64,000 bases of DNA from Prosthecobacter gellanilyticus (GTDB lineage: Bacteria; Verrucomicrobiota; Verrucomicrobiia; Verrucomicrobiales; Verrucomicrobiaceae). A program made the position numbers and the translations under genes. Under the pieces are notes generated by a model. That model saw nothing but the letters and a program-made list of their open reading frames with translations. It had not been told where the DNA came from and did no database searches. The stretch is from NCBI RefSeq assembly GCF_007992435.1, contig NZ_BKAG01000011.1:62001-126000 (forward strand), given 5' to 3'. Every line of letters starts with the position of its first letter. Within the stretch, counting starts at the first letter, position 1. Below are positions 44,004-53,095 of this stretch, one piece after another.

Positions 44004-46133
44004 CTACAAGCGTGGCAAGGTGAGGCGGAAGCAGGCGCCGCGACCGTTGACTGGCTGATGCTCGAGCTTGCCGCCGAGTTCGTCAGCGAGTCTCCGGCAG
44101 AGGGCAAGGCCGAGGCCGACGCCCGGGGCGCTGTGCGCGGCCTCCGTGGCGGATTTGGCGAACGGCTGGAAGAGTTTCTTCAAGGCTTGCTTGGAGAGGC
44201 CGGGGCCGAAGTCTCGGAACAAAATCCGGATGTGTCTGCCCTCCGCCTCCACACGCAGATGCAGCTCACGCGGGTCAGAGTCTGGGGCGGCGTATTTGCA
44301 GGCGTTGTCGGTGAGATTGAAGAGGATCTGCTCGACGGCCATGGCATCCACGTGAGCCTGGGCAGGTTCAGCGGCGGCATCGACATCCACCTTGATGGTT
44401 AGGCCGCACATATCGGCACGCTGGCGCAAGCGCGGCTCGATGCGCTGGACGAGAGAACCCAGGCTGACGGTCTCAAGGCGGCCTGCGGTGCGACCGCGCT
44501 CGATGCGTGAATAGGAAAGCACATTCTCCACCAGGTGCATGAGACGTGTGGACTCATCACACAAGGTGTTGAGATACTCTTTCCGCTGCTGAGGCTCGGG
44601 CACCATGTCATCCGCGAGCATCTCCGAGTATAACCGGAAGGTTGTCAAAGGTGTGCGCAGCTCATGCGTGACGGCGGAGACGAAGGCACCGCGGCGCTCG
44701 CTCAACTGCATGGCGCGATGCAGCACGTAAGCGATGGCCAGGGCGGCGGCGATGAGGCAGCCCCAGGCGATGTGCAGGGCGCTGCGGAAGGTATCGATCT
44801 CCTTTGGCAAAGCCACCCGGACACGACCCGTGAGCAGTTTCACCGGAAGGGTGACAAGAGCCGTGGCATCTGTCTTCGCGGCTTCCGGAGCGATGGTGAT
44901 CAACTGTGCTTCAGGCAGGAGATCGCGAATGCTCTCCATGAGGCTGGCTTGAAGCTGGGACCAGTTCAGCCACACGCCTTGGAGCCGCGGCTGGCCTTCG
45001 AGCACGGCCTGACGAACAAGCAGCAGTTCGTTCTCCACCCATACGGGACGCAGATCCCCGGCGAGTGCCGGGAGCGACTGACGTTGCGCGGGCGCAGGAG
45101 CAGCAGCCAGGACATCCACAGGTGCAGGTCGTGCTCCAGGTGCAGCGGTGGTCTCAGCCGTGCTGCGGTAGCGACGTGTCACGGCATCCAGGGATGAAGA
45201 TCCTGCGGCTTCTTCAGCAGGCTTGGGGGCGGCGGTGGCCATCGCAGTGTCGGCATCGGCGGATCGGGAAGCTGTGGCCGGAGCCGGGGCTACAGCAGCT
45301 GCGGGTGCAGCGGGCATAGCGGGCGCGCCGGGGGGTGCACCTGCTGAGACACCTGCTGAAGATGTGGCGACCAGCTTGCCGCCGGGTTTGGAGGGCGGCG
45401 CGATCTTGGATTCTTTCTTGAGCGGAGTCTTGTAATTCTCCTCCTTCTCAGTGGCCATGCTTTTGTTAAACACCTGGGCACGCTGCGCCTGCTCGATCAC
45501 GTTGTTCATCGTCTGAATGTCAGGCTTGGTGACATCATCATTGAGCGCGGCGGTCGTCTTGGGGAGTTCTTCCTGTCGGGCCGCGGGAGCGGGTTTGCGC
45601 TCGATGATGCGCGTGTCACTCAGCGAGGGCAGCTTCTGAACTTCCGGATGCCGTTGGATTAGGGCGTTGAGCTTCTGCAGGTTGCTCGATGCCACGTTCA
45701 TCTGCGGGCTCGCGGCATACCAGTTCGTCGCGAGATCCTTCTGCGAACCGGCGGGAGCTTGCGGACTGCAAGTGACTCCGGAGACGAGCTCGAAGTGCAG
45801 GTTCACCATGTCCGGCACGGTGCCGAACAAAGGGGATGGCATGAGCGCCTGGCCTTTCGGGATGCTCTGCGTGCTGCTGGCAAAGAGATCATCTGGTGCG
45901 TAGAAGGCCTGGTAGTGCCAGGCTGGGCGCGAGTTCTCACGGATCAGCAGCGCACTGGCCAGTGAATCCATGCGCCAGAGGGCGAGGCGGACCTTTTCCT
46001 GCACCAGAGCATCCTTGGCGGTGGTCTTGCGTTGTTCATCCAGGTCCAGCATGCGCAGACTGATCCATGCCATGGCCGCGCCGAAGACGGCGAGGCAGGC
46101 GATGAACAGGAACCAGCGGAGGGCAGGGCGCAT
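44004..46133 (-). CDS. Membrane sensor histidine kinase with long Pro/Ala-rich periplasmic insert
   Basis: The ATG at 46133 (MRPALRWFLFIACLAVFGA) is chosen over an upstream TTG; the product is about 709 residues. A membrane helix opens the protein; the large periplasmic region includes an alanine/proline-rich disordered stretch (about 255-315). A second helix lies near 460-480. The kinase core has FVSAVTHELRTPLTTFRLYSEML (H-box, His about 487), EQILFNLTDNACKYA (N-box), RDFGPGLSKQ and GVGLGLALCRRLAD. The partner response regulator gene precedes it by 23 bp. The signal sensed is unknown. Confidence 0.9.
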   Translation of the reverse strand: MRPALRWFLFIACLAVFGAAMAWISLRMLDLDEQRKTTAKDALVQEKVRLALWRMDSLASALLIRENSRPAWHYQAFYAPDDLFASSTQSIPKGQALMPSPLFGTVPDMVNLHFELVSGVTCSPQAPAGSQKDLATNWYAASPQMNVASSNLQKLNALIQRHPEVQKLPSLSDTRIIERKPAPAARQEELPKTTAALNDDVTKPDIQTMNNVIEQAQRAQVFNKSMATEKEENYKTPLKKESKIAPPSKPGGKLVATSSAGVSAGAPPGAPAMPAAPAAAVAPAPATASRSADADTAMATAAPKPAEEAAGSSSLDAVTRRYRSTAETTAAPGARPAPVDVLAAAPAPAQRQSLPALAGDLRPVWVENELLLVRQAVLEGQPRLQGVWLNWSQLQASLMESIRDLLPEAQLITIAPEAAKTDATALVTLPVKLLTGRVRVALPKEIDTFRSALHIAWGCLIAAALAIAYVLHRAMQLSERRGAFVSAVTHELRTPLTTFRLYSEMLADDMVPEPQQRKEYLNTLCDESTRLMHLVENVLSYSRIERGRTAGRLETVSLGSLVQRIEPRLRQRADMCGLTIKVDVDAAAEPAQAHVDAMAVEQILFNLTDNACKYAAPDSDPRELHLRVEAEGRHIRILFRDFGPGLSKQALKKLFQPFAKSATEAAHSAPGVGLGLALCRRLADELGGKLEHQPVNGRGACFRLTLPRL

Positions 46134-46156
46134 GACAGGAATAACCAATAGCTCGG

Positions 46157-46837
46157 TCAGGTGGAAAGCATGTAGCCTTTTCCGCGGACCGTGAGGAGGA
46201 AAACGGCGTCACCATCCCGAAGCTTCGCGCGAAGATTGGCGATGTGCATGTCGATGGTGCGGGTCTCGGTGTGATGTGGCTCGATGCGCCAGACGCGGCG
46301 GAGCAGTTCATCGCGCGCGATGGCCCGCCCTCGATGCGCGCTGAGATACTCGAGCAGGCTGGCCTCACGATCTGAGAGTTCGGCGCGGCTGCCATCCTCA
46401 AAGCGCAGTTCCATGCGCGCGAGATCGGCGATGCCGCCAGGGAAGGGGAGTTGAGCCACGGGCTTGGGTCTCTCCGGAGAGCGGCGCAGCACGGCATCGA
46501 CTCGGGCGAGCAGTTCGCGCACGCTGAACGGTTTCACCACGTAGTCGTCGGCACCGAGCTTCAGGCCCTTCACTCGATCCGCCTCCTCGCCGCGAGCGGA
46601 GAGGATAATGACGGGTGTGCCTGGGCGATGATCCTGCACGGCTTTCAAGATCTCAAAGCCGCTGTAGTTTGGCAGGACCAGGTCCAGCAGGATGAGATCA
46701 AAGGTGGCCTTCTGCGCCTGCTCCATGCCGGCCTTTCCTTCCGCGGCCTCTAGCACGTCATGGCCGGCGAAGCGCAAGGCATCACACACACCGCGCCGGA
46801 TGGCGCTGTCATCTTCGACGACGAGGAGGGTTGGCAT
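46157..46837 (-). CDS. OmpR/PhoB-type response regulator
   Basis: The 226-residue protein has an N-terminal receiver (LLVVEDDSAIRRGV; phosphoacceptor D52 in LLDLVLPNYSG; VVKPFSVREL) and a C-terminal winged helix (SDREASLLEYLSAHRGR, RRVWR, RTIDMHIANLRAKLRD, TVRGKGYML). It should bind DNA after phosphorylation by the kinase encoded next to it. The upstream gene ends 47 bp before its start. Confidence 0.94.
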   Translation of the reverse strand: MPTLLVVEDDSAIRRGVCDALRFAGHDVLEAAEGKAGMEQAQKATFDLILLDLVLPNYSGFEILKAVQDHRPGTPVIILSARGEEADRVKGLKLGADDYVVKPFSVRELLARVDAVLRRSPERPKPVAQLPFPGGIADLARMELRFEDGSRAELSDREASLLEYLSAHRGRAIARDELLRRVWRIEPHHTETRTIDMHIANLRAKLRDGDAVFLLTVRGKGYMLST

Positions 46838-46884
46838 GGGAAAAGGTAGGTGAGGATGGTGCGGTCAAACAAGGCTGAAATCCA

Positions 46885-48087
46885 TCAGCGGACATCTTTG
46901 TGCTTTTGGGCCACGGCCCGGTAATAGGTATTGCGCAGATCTTGCTCGTTGACCTTCAGAGCACGCTCAACGGCGGGTTCGGTGAAGCGGCCGTGGCCGA
47001 GCTCCTGGATGATTTTCCAGCGCTGGGCATCGTCATGGCTGCCAGACAAAGCGGCCACGAGTGCCTTTTCCTGCTGGGGTGTGATGAGCTCGCTCCGAGC
47101 CACGAAGACACGCTTCAGCTCGCGGGGAGCCGGAGTGATCTGAAGAGGGAGCTGCTGGTTCACCCAGGTTTCAGGAATCAGGTAGAGCAGGCGTGTGCCT
47201 TCCTCGCCCAGCCAAGCCTCGTGCCAGGTGGCGACCATGGCCGCGGCCTCCGCCGGGGTCAGCCCTGCGGACGTCAGTGATTTCCGCAGAGCCTCAGCCA
47301 GCGTGTCGGCGGAACCTGTCGAGTCAGGGGCCTCCATCTTGACGGCCTGGATATGACCCTCAGAGTTCTTCTTCAGAGCGATCTGGCCTCCCCGCCAGTG
47401 AGTGATGCCTTTTTGGACGCGGACGAAAAAGGCCTCAGTGGCTAAGGGTGCGTAAGCGCCGATGGTCAATGCGCCATCCTCTTGCACGCTGGCCTGGATG
47501 GGCAGCGCACCGTTGCCTGCGCCCCGGTAGAAGATGAACTTTTCAGTAGTCAGGGAAGGTTGACCTGCATTGCTCAGAGGCACCTTGTGATGCACCATCC
47601 AGGCATCCGGCACGTTGCGGGCATGCTGGTAATGGGCACCGCGCGTTCCCACGCTGCGCGGTGGATTGATCAAGGCTGAGGCAGGCGGCTGAAGGTCAAC
47701 GGTCCATGAGTGCGCTGTGGAGAGTTGATCCGGGATCAGTTGCTTGGGGATTTCGATTTTACCAGGAGGATAGACTTCCGTTATCATCCCTTGTGTGTAG
47801 TCCACGCGCACGTTCACCGTGGTGGGCTGGCTGGCATAAAAGTACAGCACGGGGGTCTCCATGCGCAGCGGGTAAGGCCTGATGCCTTTGCTGCCGATGA
47901 CGTTCACGAACTCGGGCAGTTCAGCCGGGCCGGTGAGCGCTGTCGTCCACCAGGCGATCGGCATGCTGTCACTCCCCGAGAAGGAGGTGAAGGTGCCCCA
48001 CTCATGCACGGCATTCAGGGGTGTGTCCTGGGCTGGCAGCGCCCTGGCGGAGAAGCATAGCAAGGAGATGAGAAGCAGGTTTTTCAT
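46885..48087 (-). CDS. Secreted protein of unknown function
   Basis: The ATG at 48087 begins a signal peptide (MKNLLLISLLCFSARALPAQ) and gives 400 residues. The mature start VHEWGTFTSFSGSD and the MRMETPVLYFYA-type stretch recur in verrucomicrobial and myxobacterial secreted proteins that I know only as hypothetical. No enzyme motif is clear. It lies between the VWA gene (95 bp upstream) and the two-component genes, and may be part of their regulon. Confidence 0.65.
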   Translation of the reverse strand: MKNLLLISLLCFSARALPAQDTPLNAVHEWGTFTSFSGSDSMPIAWWTTALTGPAELPEFVNVIGSKGIRPYPLRMETPVLYFYASQPTTVNVRVDYTQGMITEVYPPGKIEIPKQLIPDQLSTAHSWTVDLQPPASALINPPRSVGTRGAHYQHARNVPDAWMVHHKVPLSNAGQPSLTTEKFIFYRGAGNGALPIQASVQEDGALTIGAYAPLATEAFFVRVQKGITHWRGGQIALKKNSEGHIQAVKMEAPDSTGSADTLAEALRKSLTSAGLTPAEAAAMVATWHEAWLGEEGTRLLYLIPETWVNQQLPLQITPAPRELKRVFVARSELITPQQEKALVAALSGSHDDAQRWKIIQELGHGRFTEPAVERALKVNEQDLRNTYYRAVAQKHKDVR

Positions 48088-48182
48088 GAGTGGTGGAGTT
48101 GAGTTTTCTAGCCTCTGCAACACGGGGCCAATGGCTGGCTGCGGAGTGGCAGCCAGCCATGGCCGGTGAAGGGTGAACTATC

Positions 48183-49331
48183 TCATTTGAACTCAATGGC
48201 CTTCTTCGCGGCCTGCTCGCGGACGGCTTTGCCGATGGCGTTGTCGAGGGTGGCTTCCTCGCCTTTTTCCTTGGCTTTCTCAGCGACGTATTTTTTACGC
48301 TCCTCGTTCAGGCGGCTGATCTCGACCTGGATCTTGGTGCGTTCGGCGGCCTTCTCGTCGATGTAGGTCTGGCGGGCACCGGGGGCCATGGGCTTGAGTT
48401 CGGCTGGCAGATCTTCTTCTTTGATCGACTCCAGTTTCACGCCATCCTTTTTGTTAGCGTCCACAAGGTCCCAGGTGCTGTTCTTGTAGTTGCTGGAGGT
48501 CTTGGTCAGGGCGCGCTGCACAGGGGCTCCGGCGGCCTCATACTTGGCGGCGTTGCTATCCTGGGCGGCCTGGTTCGCGACACCGCGAGCACCGTCCTTG
48601 CCATAGGTGACGTAGGTGCGGTTCAGCTCGATGCTGAGGCGGGTGATCTCCTTGTCCTGCGGAGCTTCGATATGTACGACAGCCTTGTCCTGGTCGATGG
48701 TGAGGAAGCGGCCTTCCGCGAGGGCTGCGCCGGTGCGCCAGCCGCCGTTCTCACCTTCGGAACGATTGCCGCAATGGATGGTGTTGATCACCACGCCTTT
48801 CTGGATGGCGGCTTTGCACGAGTCATTGGGATTGATGGGACCTTGGGTGAAGGGCTCGTTGCCAGCGATGAAAACAGCTTTGTAGGTCTGGCCGCTTTTG
48901 TCCCACTCCAGTTTGTCCAGCGCCTCGCGAATCACCGCGCCGCAGTATTCATCACCCCCATTGGTGGTGAGCTTGAAGAGCTGCTCGGAGACTTTGTCGA
49001 GGTCACGGGTGAAGGGCAGGACCTGGCGGATGTAGTTCGTGCCGACGCTGAGGTTCTGATTGCCGTACTCGTAGAGGGCGACCTGGACCACGGGCTTCTT
49101 GTCGCCCTGCTTGGAGTCATTGAACTCGTTGACGATTTTCCAGAGCTGGCTTTTGGCCTGCTCGATGAGGCCGTCCATGCTGTTGCTGGTGTCCAGCAGG
49201 ATGGCAAGCTGGACGAGAGACTCGTCCGCCGAGAGTTTGGTGTCCTTCACCGGCTCAGCCGCAGTCAGCAGACCAGCGCTGGCGATGAGACTAAGGAAGA
49301 GAGGGCGAATTGAATGGGGGTATGCTTTCAT
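48183..49331 (-). CDS. Secreted VWA-domain protein
   Basis: The 382-residue product has a signal peptide (about 1-25) and a von Willebrand A domain with MIDAS DTSNSMDG and VAGNEPFTQG-like strands. The C-terminal third is rich in Lys/Glu helices (about 285-382). Such proteins are periplasmic metal-dependent binding proteins; no protease or pilin feature is present. It heads a minus-strand run that continues to the sensor kinase. Confidence 0.85.
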   Translation of the reverse strand: MKAYPHSIRPLFLSLIASAGLLTAAEPVKDTKLSADESLVQLAILLDTSNSMDGLIEQAKSQLWKIVNEFNDSKQGDKKPVVQVALYEYGNQNLSVGTNYIRQVLPFTRDLDKVSEQLFKLTTNGGDEYCGAVIREALDKLEWDKSGQTYKAVFIAGNEPFTQGPINPNDSCKAAIQKGVVINTIHCGNRSEGENGGWRTGAALAEGRFLTIDQDKAVVHIEAPQDKEITRLSIELNRTYVTYGKDGARGVANQAAQDSNAAKYEAAGAPVQRALTKTSSNYKNSTWDLVDANKKDGVKLESIKEEDLPAELKPMAPGARQTYIDEKAAERTKIQVEISRLNEERKKYVAEKAKEKGEEATLDNAIGKAVREQAAKKAIEFK

Positions 49332-49410
49332 GGCACCCCCACCCTGCGCGGCGGATGGTCAGGCGTCTGTAAACGGGGTGTAAAAGCGCAAAAAGGATGG
49401 CTCAAATAGC

Positions 49411-50220
49411 CAATCTTTTGCACACTGCCCCCGTTTCCCGGGTAGTCAAAAAGGTGTAATTAAACCAGGGTCGAAATTTACTCTGCCTTTAAATGAATAG
49501 CCTTGTCCATCGAACAGCCTGTGTACTTCTTTTGCTGGGTTTTAGTGCATGCCACAGCCATGATGAGATATCGACCAACAAGACGAGGATGGAAATGCAT
49601 GCAGTAGTTTCGCTCCTTCAAGGTCTAGATGCTAAACAAGTCGCCTACCTGAAAAGTAACATAAGCCAAACTGACGGTAAGGTTCCTGTCGGGATCATAC
49701 TCACCGCTTTGAATCCAATTGTGCCGACTAGAATCGAATCCCTGGAGTGGCTGGCGGACGGGGATGGGTGGGGGGTGGCATATCAGTTCTATTTTCATGC
49801 ATCGAATCGCCACGAAGAATTACAAATCAAGGTTTGTTCGTCAGGACCTGATGGCAAATGGCTAACTAAGGACGATATTTCTCACGAAGAGCTGTTCTCT
49901 CTACCGGAGAAATGAGGCAGTCAACGGCAACACTGCGGTGTCCTGTTTGAAAATCGCGGTCTAACGAGAAATGGAGAAATAGGAGAAATAGGGTCAGTGT
50001 GCAAAAAATTGACAGATTTCATGATCAAGAGAGTCCTGTCTCCACACAGTTTATCAGCGGGATTGGAGGGGGGAGTCAGCGCTTCCTCGGCTTCGACCGC
50101 TTGAGGGGCTCCTTGGATTAGCAGCGCGGTTCATTCGAGTTTCGCCTCCTGGCGCGAACTCTCGTCGAGTTGGTTGATCGGCTTGCTTAGCGATCAATTT
50201 TTTGCACACTGACCCCATTT
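49411..50220. repeat. Three copies of a 26-bp motif bracketing a small gene
   Basis: The motif CAATTTTTTGCACACTGACC (first 20 bases) occurs at 50195-50220 (direct), 49986-50011 (inverted, 25/26 identical) and 49411-49436 (direct, 23/26). Copies 49411 and 49986 face each other, enclosing a 601-bp unit with the lipoprotein gene inside. The last two copies make a 235-bp gene-less unit. The rest of 49916-50259 holds no gene. This looks like one or more small non-autonomous elements without a transposase. Confidence 0.6.
49493..49915 (+). CDS. Small putative lipoprotein, AT-richer than neighbours
   Basis: The 140-residue product has a signal peptide ending at a lipobox-like GFSAC (Cys about 20). 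The C-terminal SSGPDGKWLTKDDISH resembles the calcium loop at the end of GspG-type pseudopilins, but the long pilin helix is absent. Codon use is visibly AT-richer than in the flanking genes. It lies between facing 26-bp repeats, which suggests transfer. Function unknown. Confidence 0.6.
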   Translation: MNSLVHRTACVLLLLGFSACHSHDEISTNKTRMEMHAVVSLLQGLDAKQVAYLKSNISQTDGKVPVGIILTALNPIVPTRIESLEWLADGDGWGVAYQFYFHASNRHEELQIKVCSSGPDGKWLTKDDISHEELFSLPEK

Positions 50221-50259
50221 GCTCAGGATATAAAAGACTGCGTTAACCAGGTTGCCCGT

Positions 50260-51225
50260 TCAGTTCGGCGTGGCTTCGCCGTGCGGATAGCGGTAGTCGG
50301 CTTTGTCGTCGGTAGAGACCTGCTTTGTGCTGCCATCGGCGAGGGTGTAGAGGAACAGTTTGCCGCCGGCGTGATAGACGATCGCGCTTTCGTCCTTCAC
50401 CCAGCGCGGGTAGGCAAACCAGACGCGCTTGGCCTCGGCATTGGCGAAGGGCTTCAGGTTCGTGATGGTGCGCTGCTTCACATCGAAGTCGGCAACGTAA
50501 AGCGTGCGCCCTGGGAACTCATATTTAAACCCGGTTTGATACTCGAAGCAGATCTTGGTCTCGCTGGGGGAGACGCTGATGCGGTCGAGGATGCCTTTCG
50601 GCGCGAGCTCGCATTTGACACGCTCAAATGTTGGTTCGGCACCTGGCTTGGGGGTCATCAGGTAGTAGCCGCGACCGAGCTTCGGAGGTGTGGATGAGAC
50701 GAAGAGCCTGCCATCACGCACGGCGGAGTGGACCCATGAGTGGTAGCTCTTGTCGGTGAGTGCGATCTCCTCACCGGGCTTGCCGCCCACCTTGCTGGCC
50801 ATGATGTAGTAGCTGACCTTTCCGGGGACTTTGCGGTTCCAGACGGGCGTGTTCGTGCCATCGCGCGTCCATGTCGGATTGAAGTCGGTAAAGGTGCCAT
50901 CAGAGAGCTGGTGGAAGCCGGTGCCGTCTGTGTTGATGATGCACATGGTGGTGATCCAGTTGTTCACCTCGGGATCGTCTTTCAGGCGGCGGAAGAACAC
51001 GAGCATGTCACCCGTGATCGACCACGAAGGTTTGAAATCCCAATGACCCGTGGTGACAGCCTTCGTCTCCGGCTGGCCGAGCACCGTGATGTGGATCTCG
51101 CCATCCTTGAAATAGGAGGAGCGAGGTCCTGCTGTTTGGATGCCCGTTGTTGGTTCGCCTCCGGCGACCGCTAAGGTCGACAACAGCAGCGTGCCCAGGT
51201 TGAGGAGGATCAGGGTTCGTTTCAT
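50260..51225 (-). CDS. PD40/TolB-like beta-propeller protein
   Basis: The ATG at 51225 (MKRTLILLNLGTLLLSTLAV) gives 321 residues with a signal peptide. Repeats of the form KPSWSITGDMLVFFRR, NPTWTRDGTNTPVWNR, DRISVSPSETKICFEYQ and YPRWVKDESAIVYHAGG are PD40/WD40-like blades of TolB and related secreted propellers. No protease domain follows, so it is a stand-alone propeller. It is followed by the remnant esterase and the esterase gene upstream on the same strand. Confidence 0.82.
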   Translation of the reverse strand: MKRTLILLNLGTLLLSTLAVAGGEPTTGIQTAGPRSSYFKDGEIHITVLGQPETKAVTTGHWDFKPSWSITGDMLVFFRRLKDDPEVNNWITTMCIINTDGTGFHQLSDGTFTDFNPTWTRDGTNTPVWNRKVPGKVSYYIMASKVGGKPGEEIALTDKSYHSWVHSAVRDGRLFVSSTPPKLGRGYYLMTPKPGAEPTFERVKCELAPKGILDRISVSPSETKICFEYQTGFKYEFPGRTLYVADFDVKQRTITNLKPFANAEAKRVWFAYPRWVKDESAIVYHAGGKLFLYTLADGSTKQVSTDDKADYRYPHGEATPN

Positions 51226-51238
51226 GGTGTTCACTCCT

Positions 51239-51375
51239 TTAACGAGTCATTTGGGGGTGTTTTGAAAAGAATTCCCACAGAGCCTCGCTGGCGGGGAATC
51301 CGTTGACCTGGGTGGGCCAGTTGTGACCGCAGTTGTCCACGACGACCCACTCCACCTCAGCGCGATGAAGTGGGC
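51239..51375 (-). pseudogene. Remnant C-terminus of a PHB-depolymerase/esterase (LpqC-type) gene
   Basis: In a frame different from the next gene, bases 51375 to 51239 encode a fragment ending VEWVVVDNCGHNWP, then ASEALWEFFSKHPQ and a stop. This matches the end of poly(3-hydroxybutyrate) depolymerase or feruloyl-esterase-like hydrolases, where the GGHxWPG-type histidine closes the triad. There is no upstream part of this gene, so it is a broken remnant. It overlaps the end of the intact hydrolase gene by about 19 bases. Confidence 0.6.
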
Positions 51376-52487
51376 GCTGAGTCAGTGGCTGCGGGAGGGC
51401 GCGGGGATGAGCTGCTCTGAAGATCAATCCTGTGCGCGATGCGCGCTTCACCGTCCCGGCGGTAGTCCACAGAGACCTTGTCACCCGTCTTGATGTCCGC
51501 CAGTTTTCTGGCGATGTCACCCTGTGTGATCTGCGTGGTATCGGTGACCGAGAACGTCAGTTCACGTGGTGCTGAGACGACCAGACGTTTGTTCGCGATA
51601 TCGACCTCCTTCACAGTGCCTGTCTTGTTCTGACCGACTTCCTTGAGGCGCTGTGTTTTTTCGGGGTGTTCCTCTTCACTGGATGGCTGGGAACCCAACC
51701 CCAGCCACTTCCTGACCGCTGGATATTGCGACTCTGGAAATCCGTGCCCGACACCTTTCATCTCATGCAGGGTGGCCTGCGCCCCGGCTGCCGTGGCGGC
51801 TTCATGGATTTCAGCCGCTCGTTTGCCGGACTGCGCGCTGCCGTAAAGCATGAGAAACGCTTTTCCCTTCAGCAGTTCATAGTGCTGCAGGCGACCGCCA
51901 CCTTCGACGAAGAAGAAGGCCGAGAAGCGTCGCGCGATCTCGCCCTCAGACTGGTCAATCAAAGCCGCCGTGGCATGCGCGCCGTTGGAGGAACCTCCCA
52001 TGACGCGGTGCGCCGGGTCGATGTTTGGCACCGCCGCCTCCAGCCTGGCGAACATGGTCTTGTACAGAGACCACATGAGCTTGCCGTCGTTCGCCTGGAT
52101 GATGAGACGCGACGTGGCATTTCCGGCGGCAGGTGGGTCCAGCTTCTCTTTAAACAGCGGGAGGTCCACGCAGACGAAGTCGGTCTCTTCCGTGATCTTG
52201 CGCGCCATGGTAGGATCGTAGCCACGAGTGCCGCTGCCACCGCCCAGGAAGATCAGCAGCGGATGCTGGCGCTGCGGATCATAGTTCTGCGGCAGAAACA
52301 CGCTCATCATGGGCTGGATGCCTTTGGGGTCGTACATCTCCGCGAAAGTTGGCGGCATGTCCGGAAACTTGATGATGAAGGTTTTGCCGGGAACGAGTGG
52401 CGGCGTGCGCTCGGCGGCATGTGTTGTCCCTGAACCTGCCAGCGCAAGCGTGATTACGGCATAACAAAAAAGAGGATGCAGGTTCAT
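51357..52487 (-). CDS. Secreted alpha/beta hydrolase with C-terminal OB-like (DUF5666-type) extension
   Basis: The ATG at 52487 (MNLHPLFCYAVITLALAGSG) starts a signal peptide; the product is 376 residues. A triad is visible: nucleophile elbow VMGGSSNGAHATA, and a late GVGHGFPESQYP with the histidine. An oxyanion strand LLIFLGGGSGTRG precedes these. After about residue 270 a beta-barrel-like domain begins (GTVKEVDIANKRLVV, TDTTQITQGD, IKTGDKVSVDYRRDG), like DUF5666-type small OB folds. The last 20 residues are Ser/Pro-rich and may come from the junction with the neighbouring remnant. Confidence 0.78.
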   Translation of the reverse strand: MNLHPLFCYAVITLALAGSGTTHAAERTPPLVPGKTFIIKFPDMPPTFAEMYDPKGIQPMMSVFLPQNYDPQRQHPLLIFLGGGSGTRGYDPTMARKITEETDFVCVDLPLFKEKLDPPAAGNATSRLIIQANDGKLMWSLYKTMFARLEAAVPNIDPAHRVMGGSSNGAHATAALIDQSEGEIARRFSAFFFVEGGGRLQHYELLKGKAFLMLYGSAQSGKRAAEIHEAATAAGAQATLHEMKGVGHGFPESQYPAVRKWLGLGSQPSSEEEHPEKTQRLKEVGQNKTGTVKEVDIANKRLVVSAPRELTFSVTDTTQITQGDIARKLADIKTGDKVSVDYRRDGEARIAHRIDLQSSSSPRPPAATDSAPTSSR

Positions 52488-52744
52488 TGGGGGGATGGCT
52501 GTGTTGCGTGGTCTTGCCAGCTCTGATGAACGTGGCCTTTCGCCCTGGTTTGTCCTGAGATGGCGAGGCTTTAACCCAGGCGGGAAGGGAAGGTTGCGGG
52601 GGAGGGGCTTGTTCGATGCTTGCCGCAATCAATGCTGGGGCTCGCATCCGAGGTGTGAACCGGGCCTTGTGAATCAAAGTGCCCCTTGATGGGCATCGCT
52701 TTCATCGCCTATTTCCAGCCACGTGACTTACCCCTCCCTTTGAG

Positions 52745-52969
52745 ATGCAGCCCTCCATCGAGATCTATTTGCTAGGTGCTCTCATCCTAGTTCTCGTTGT
52801 TGGTTATTTGCCCATGGTTAGCGTTCTTGGGGATCGTCCCAGGACGGATGAGGAGGCAAGGGATGAGGCTCAGAAAACGAGAGAGCGTGAACGAAGGCTG
52901 TTGCGTCTGTGTGGGATGGGGGGTGTCCTCATCCTGGCCGTGTTGCTTGTGACATGGATCGTGTCGTGA
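52745..52969 (+). CDS. Small membrane protein (74 aa), two helices
   Basis: The product has a helix (about 6-26), a highly charged loop (RPRTDEEARDEAQKTRERERR) and a second helix (about 55-73). The start ATG has a plain upstream region without a strong Shine-Dalgarno. The coding look is plausible, but no family is recognised. Flanks: 257 bp before and 126 bp after hold nothing recognisable. Confidence 0.5.
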   Translation: MQPSIEIYLLGALILVLVVGYLPMVSVLGDRPRTDEEARDEAQKTRERERRLLRLCGMGGVLILAVLLVTWIVS

Positions 52970-53095
52970 AGGGAAGTGGCCTAACGAGTAATCAAACCAC
53001 ACTGCTCCCGGCCGGCTGACGCATCTCCTCCGCCAAGGCTTCGAAGATCGCGGGCTGCCGCTACACTTGAGGCTCCGGGTGAATCCGACCTTGGC

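Noticed and set aside
52970..53095. Possible short remnant coding (22 residues ending VV) on the minus strand
   Set aside because: Too short and with no recognised match.
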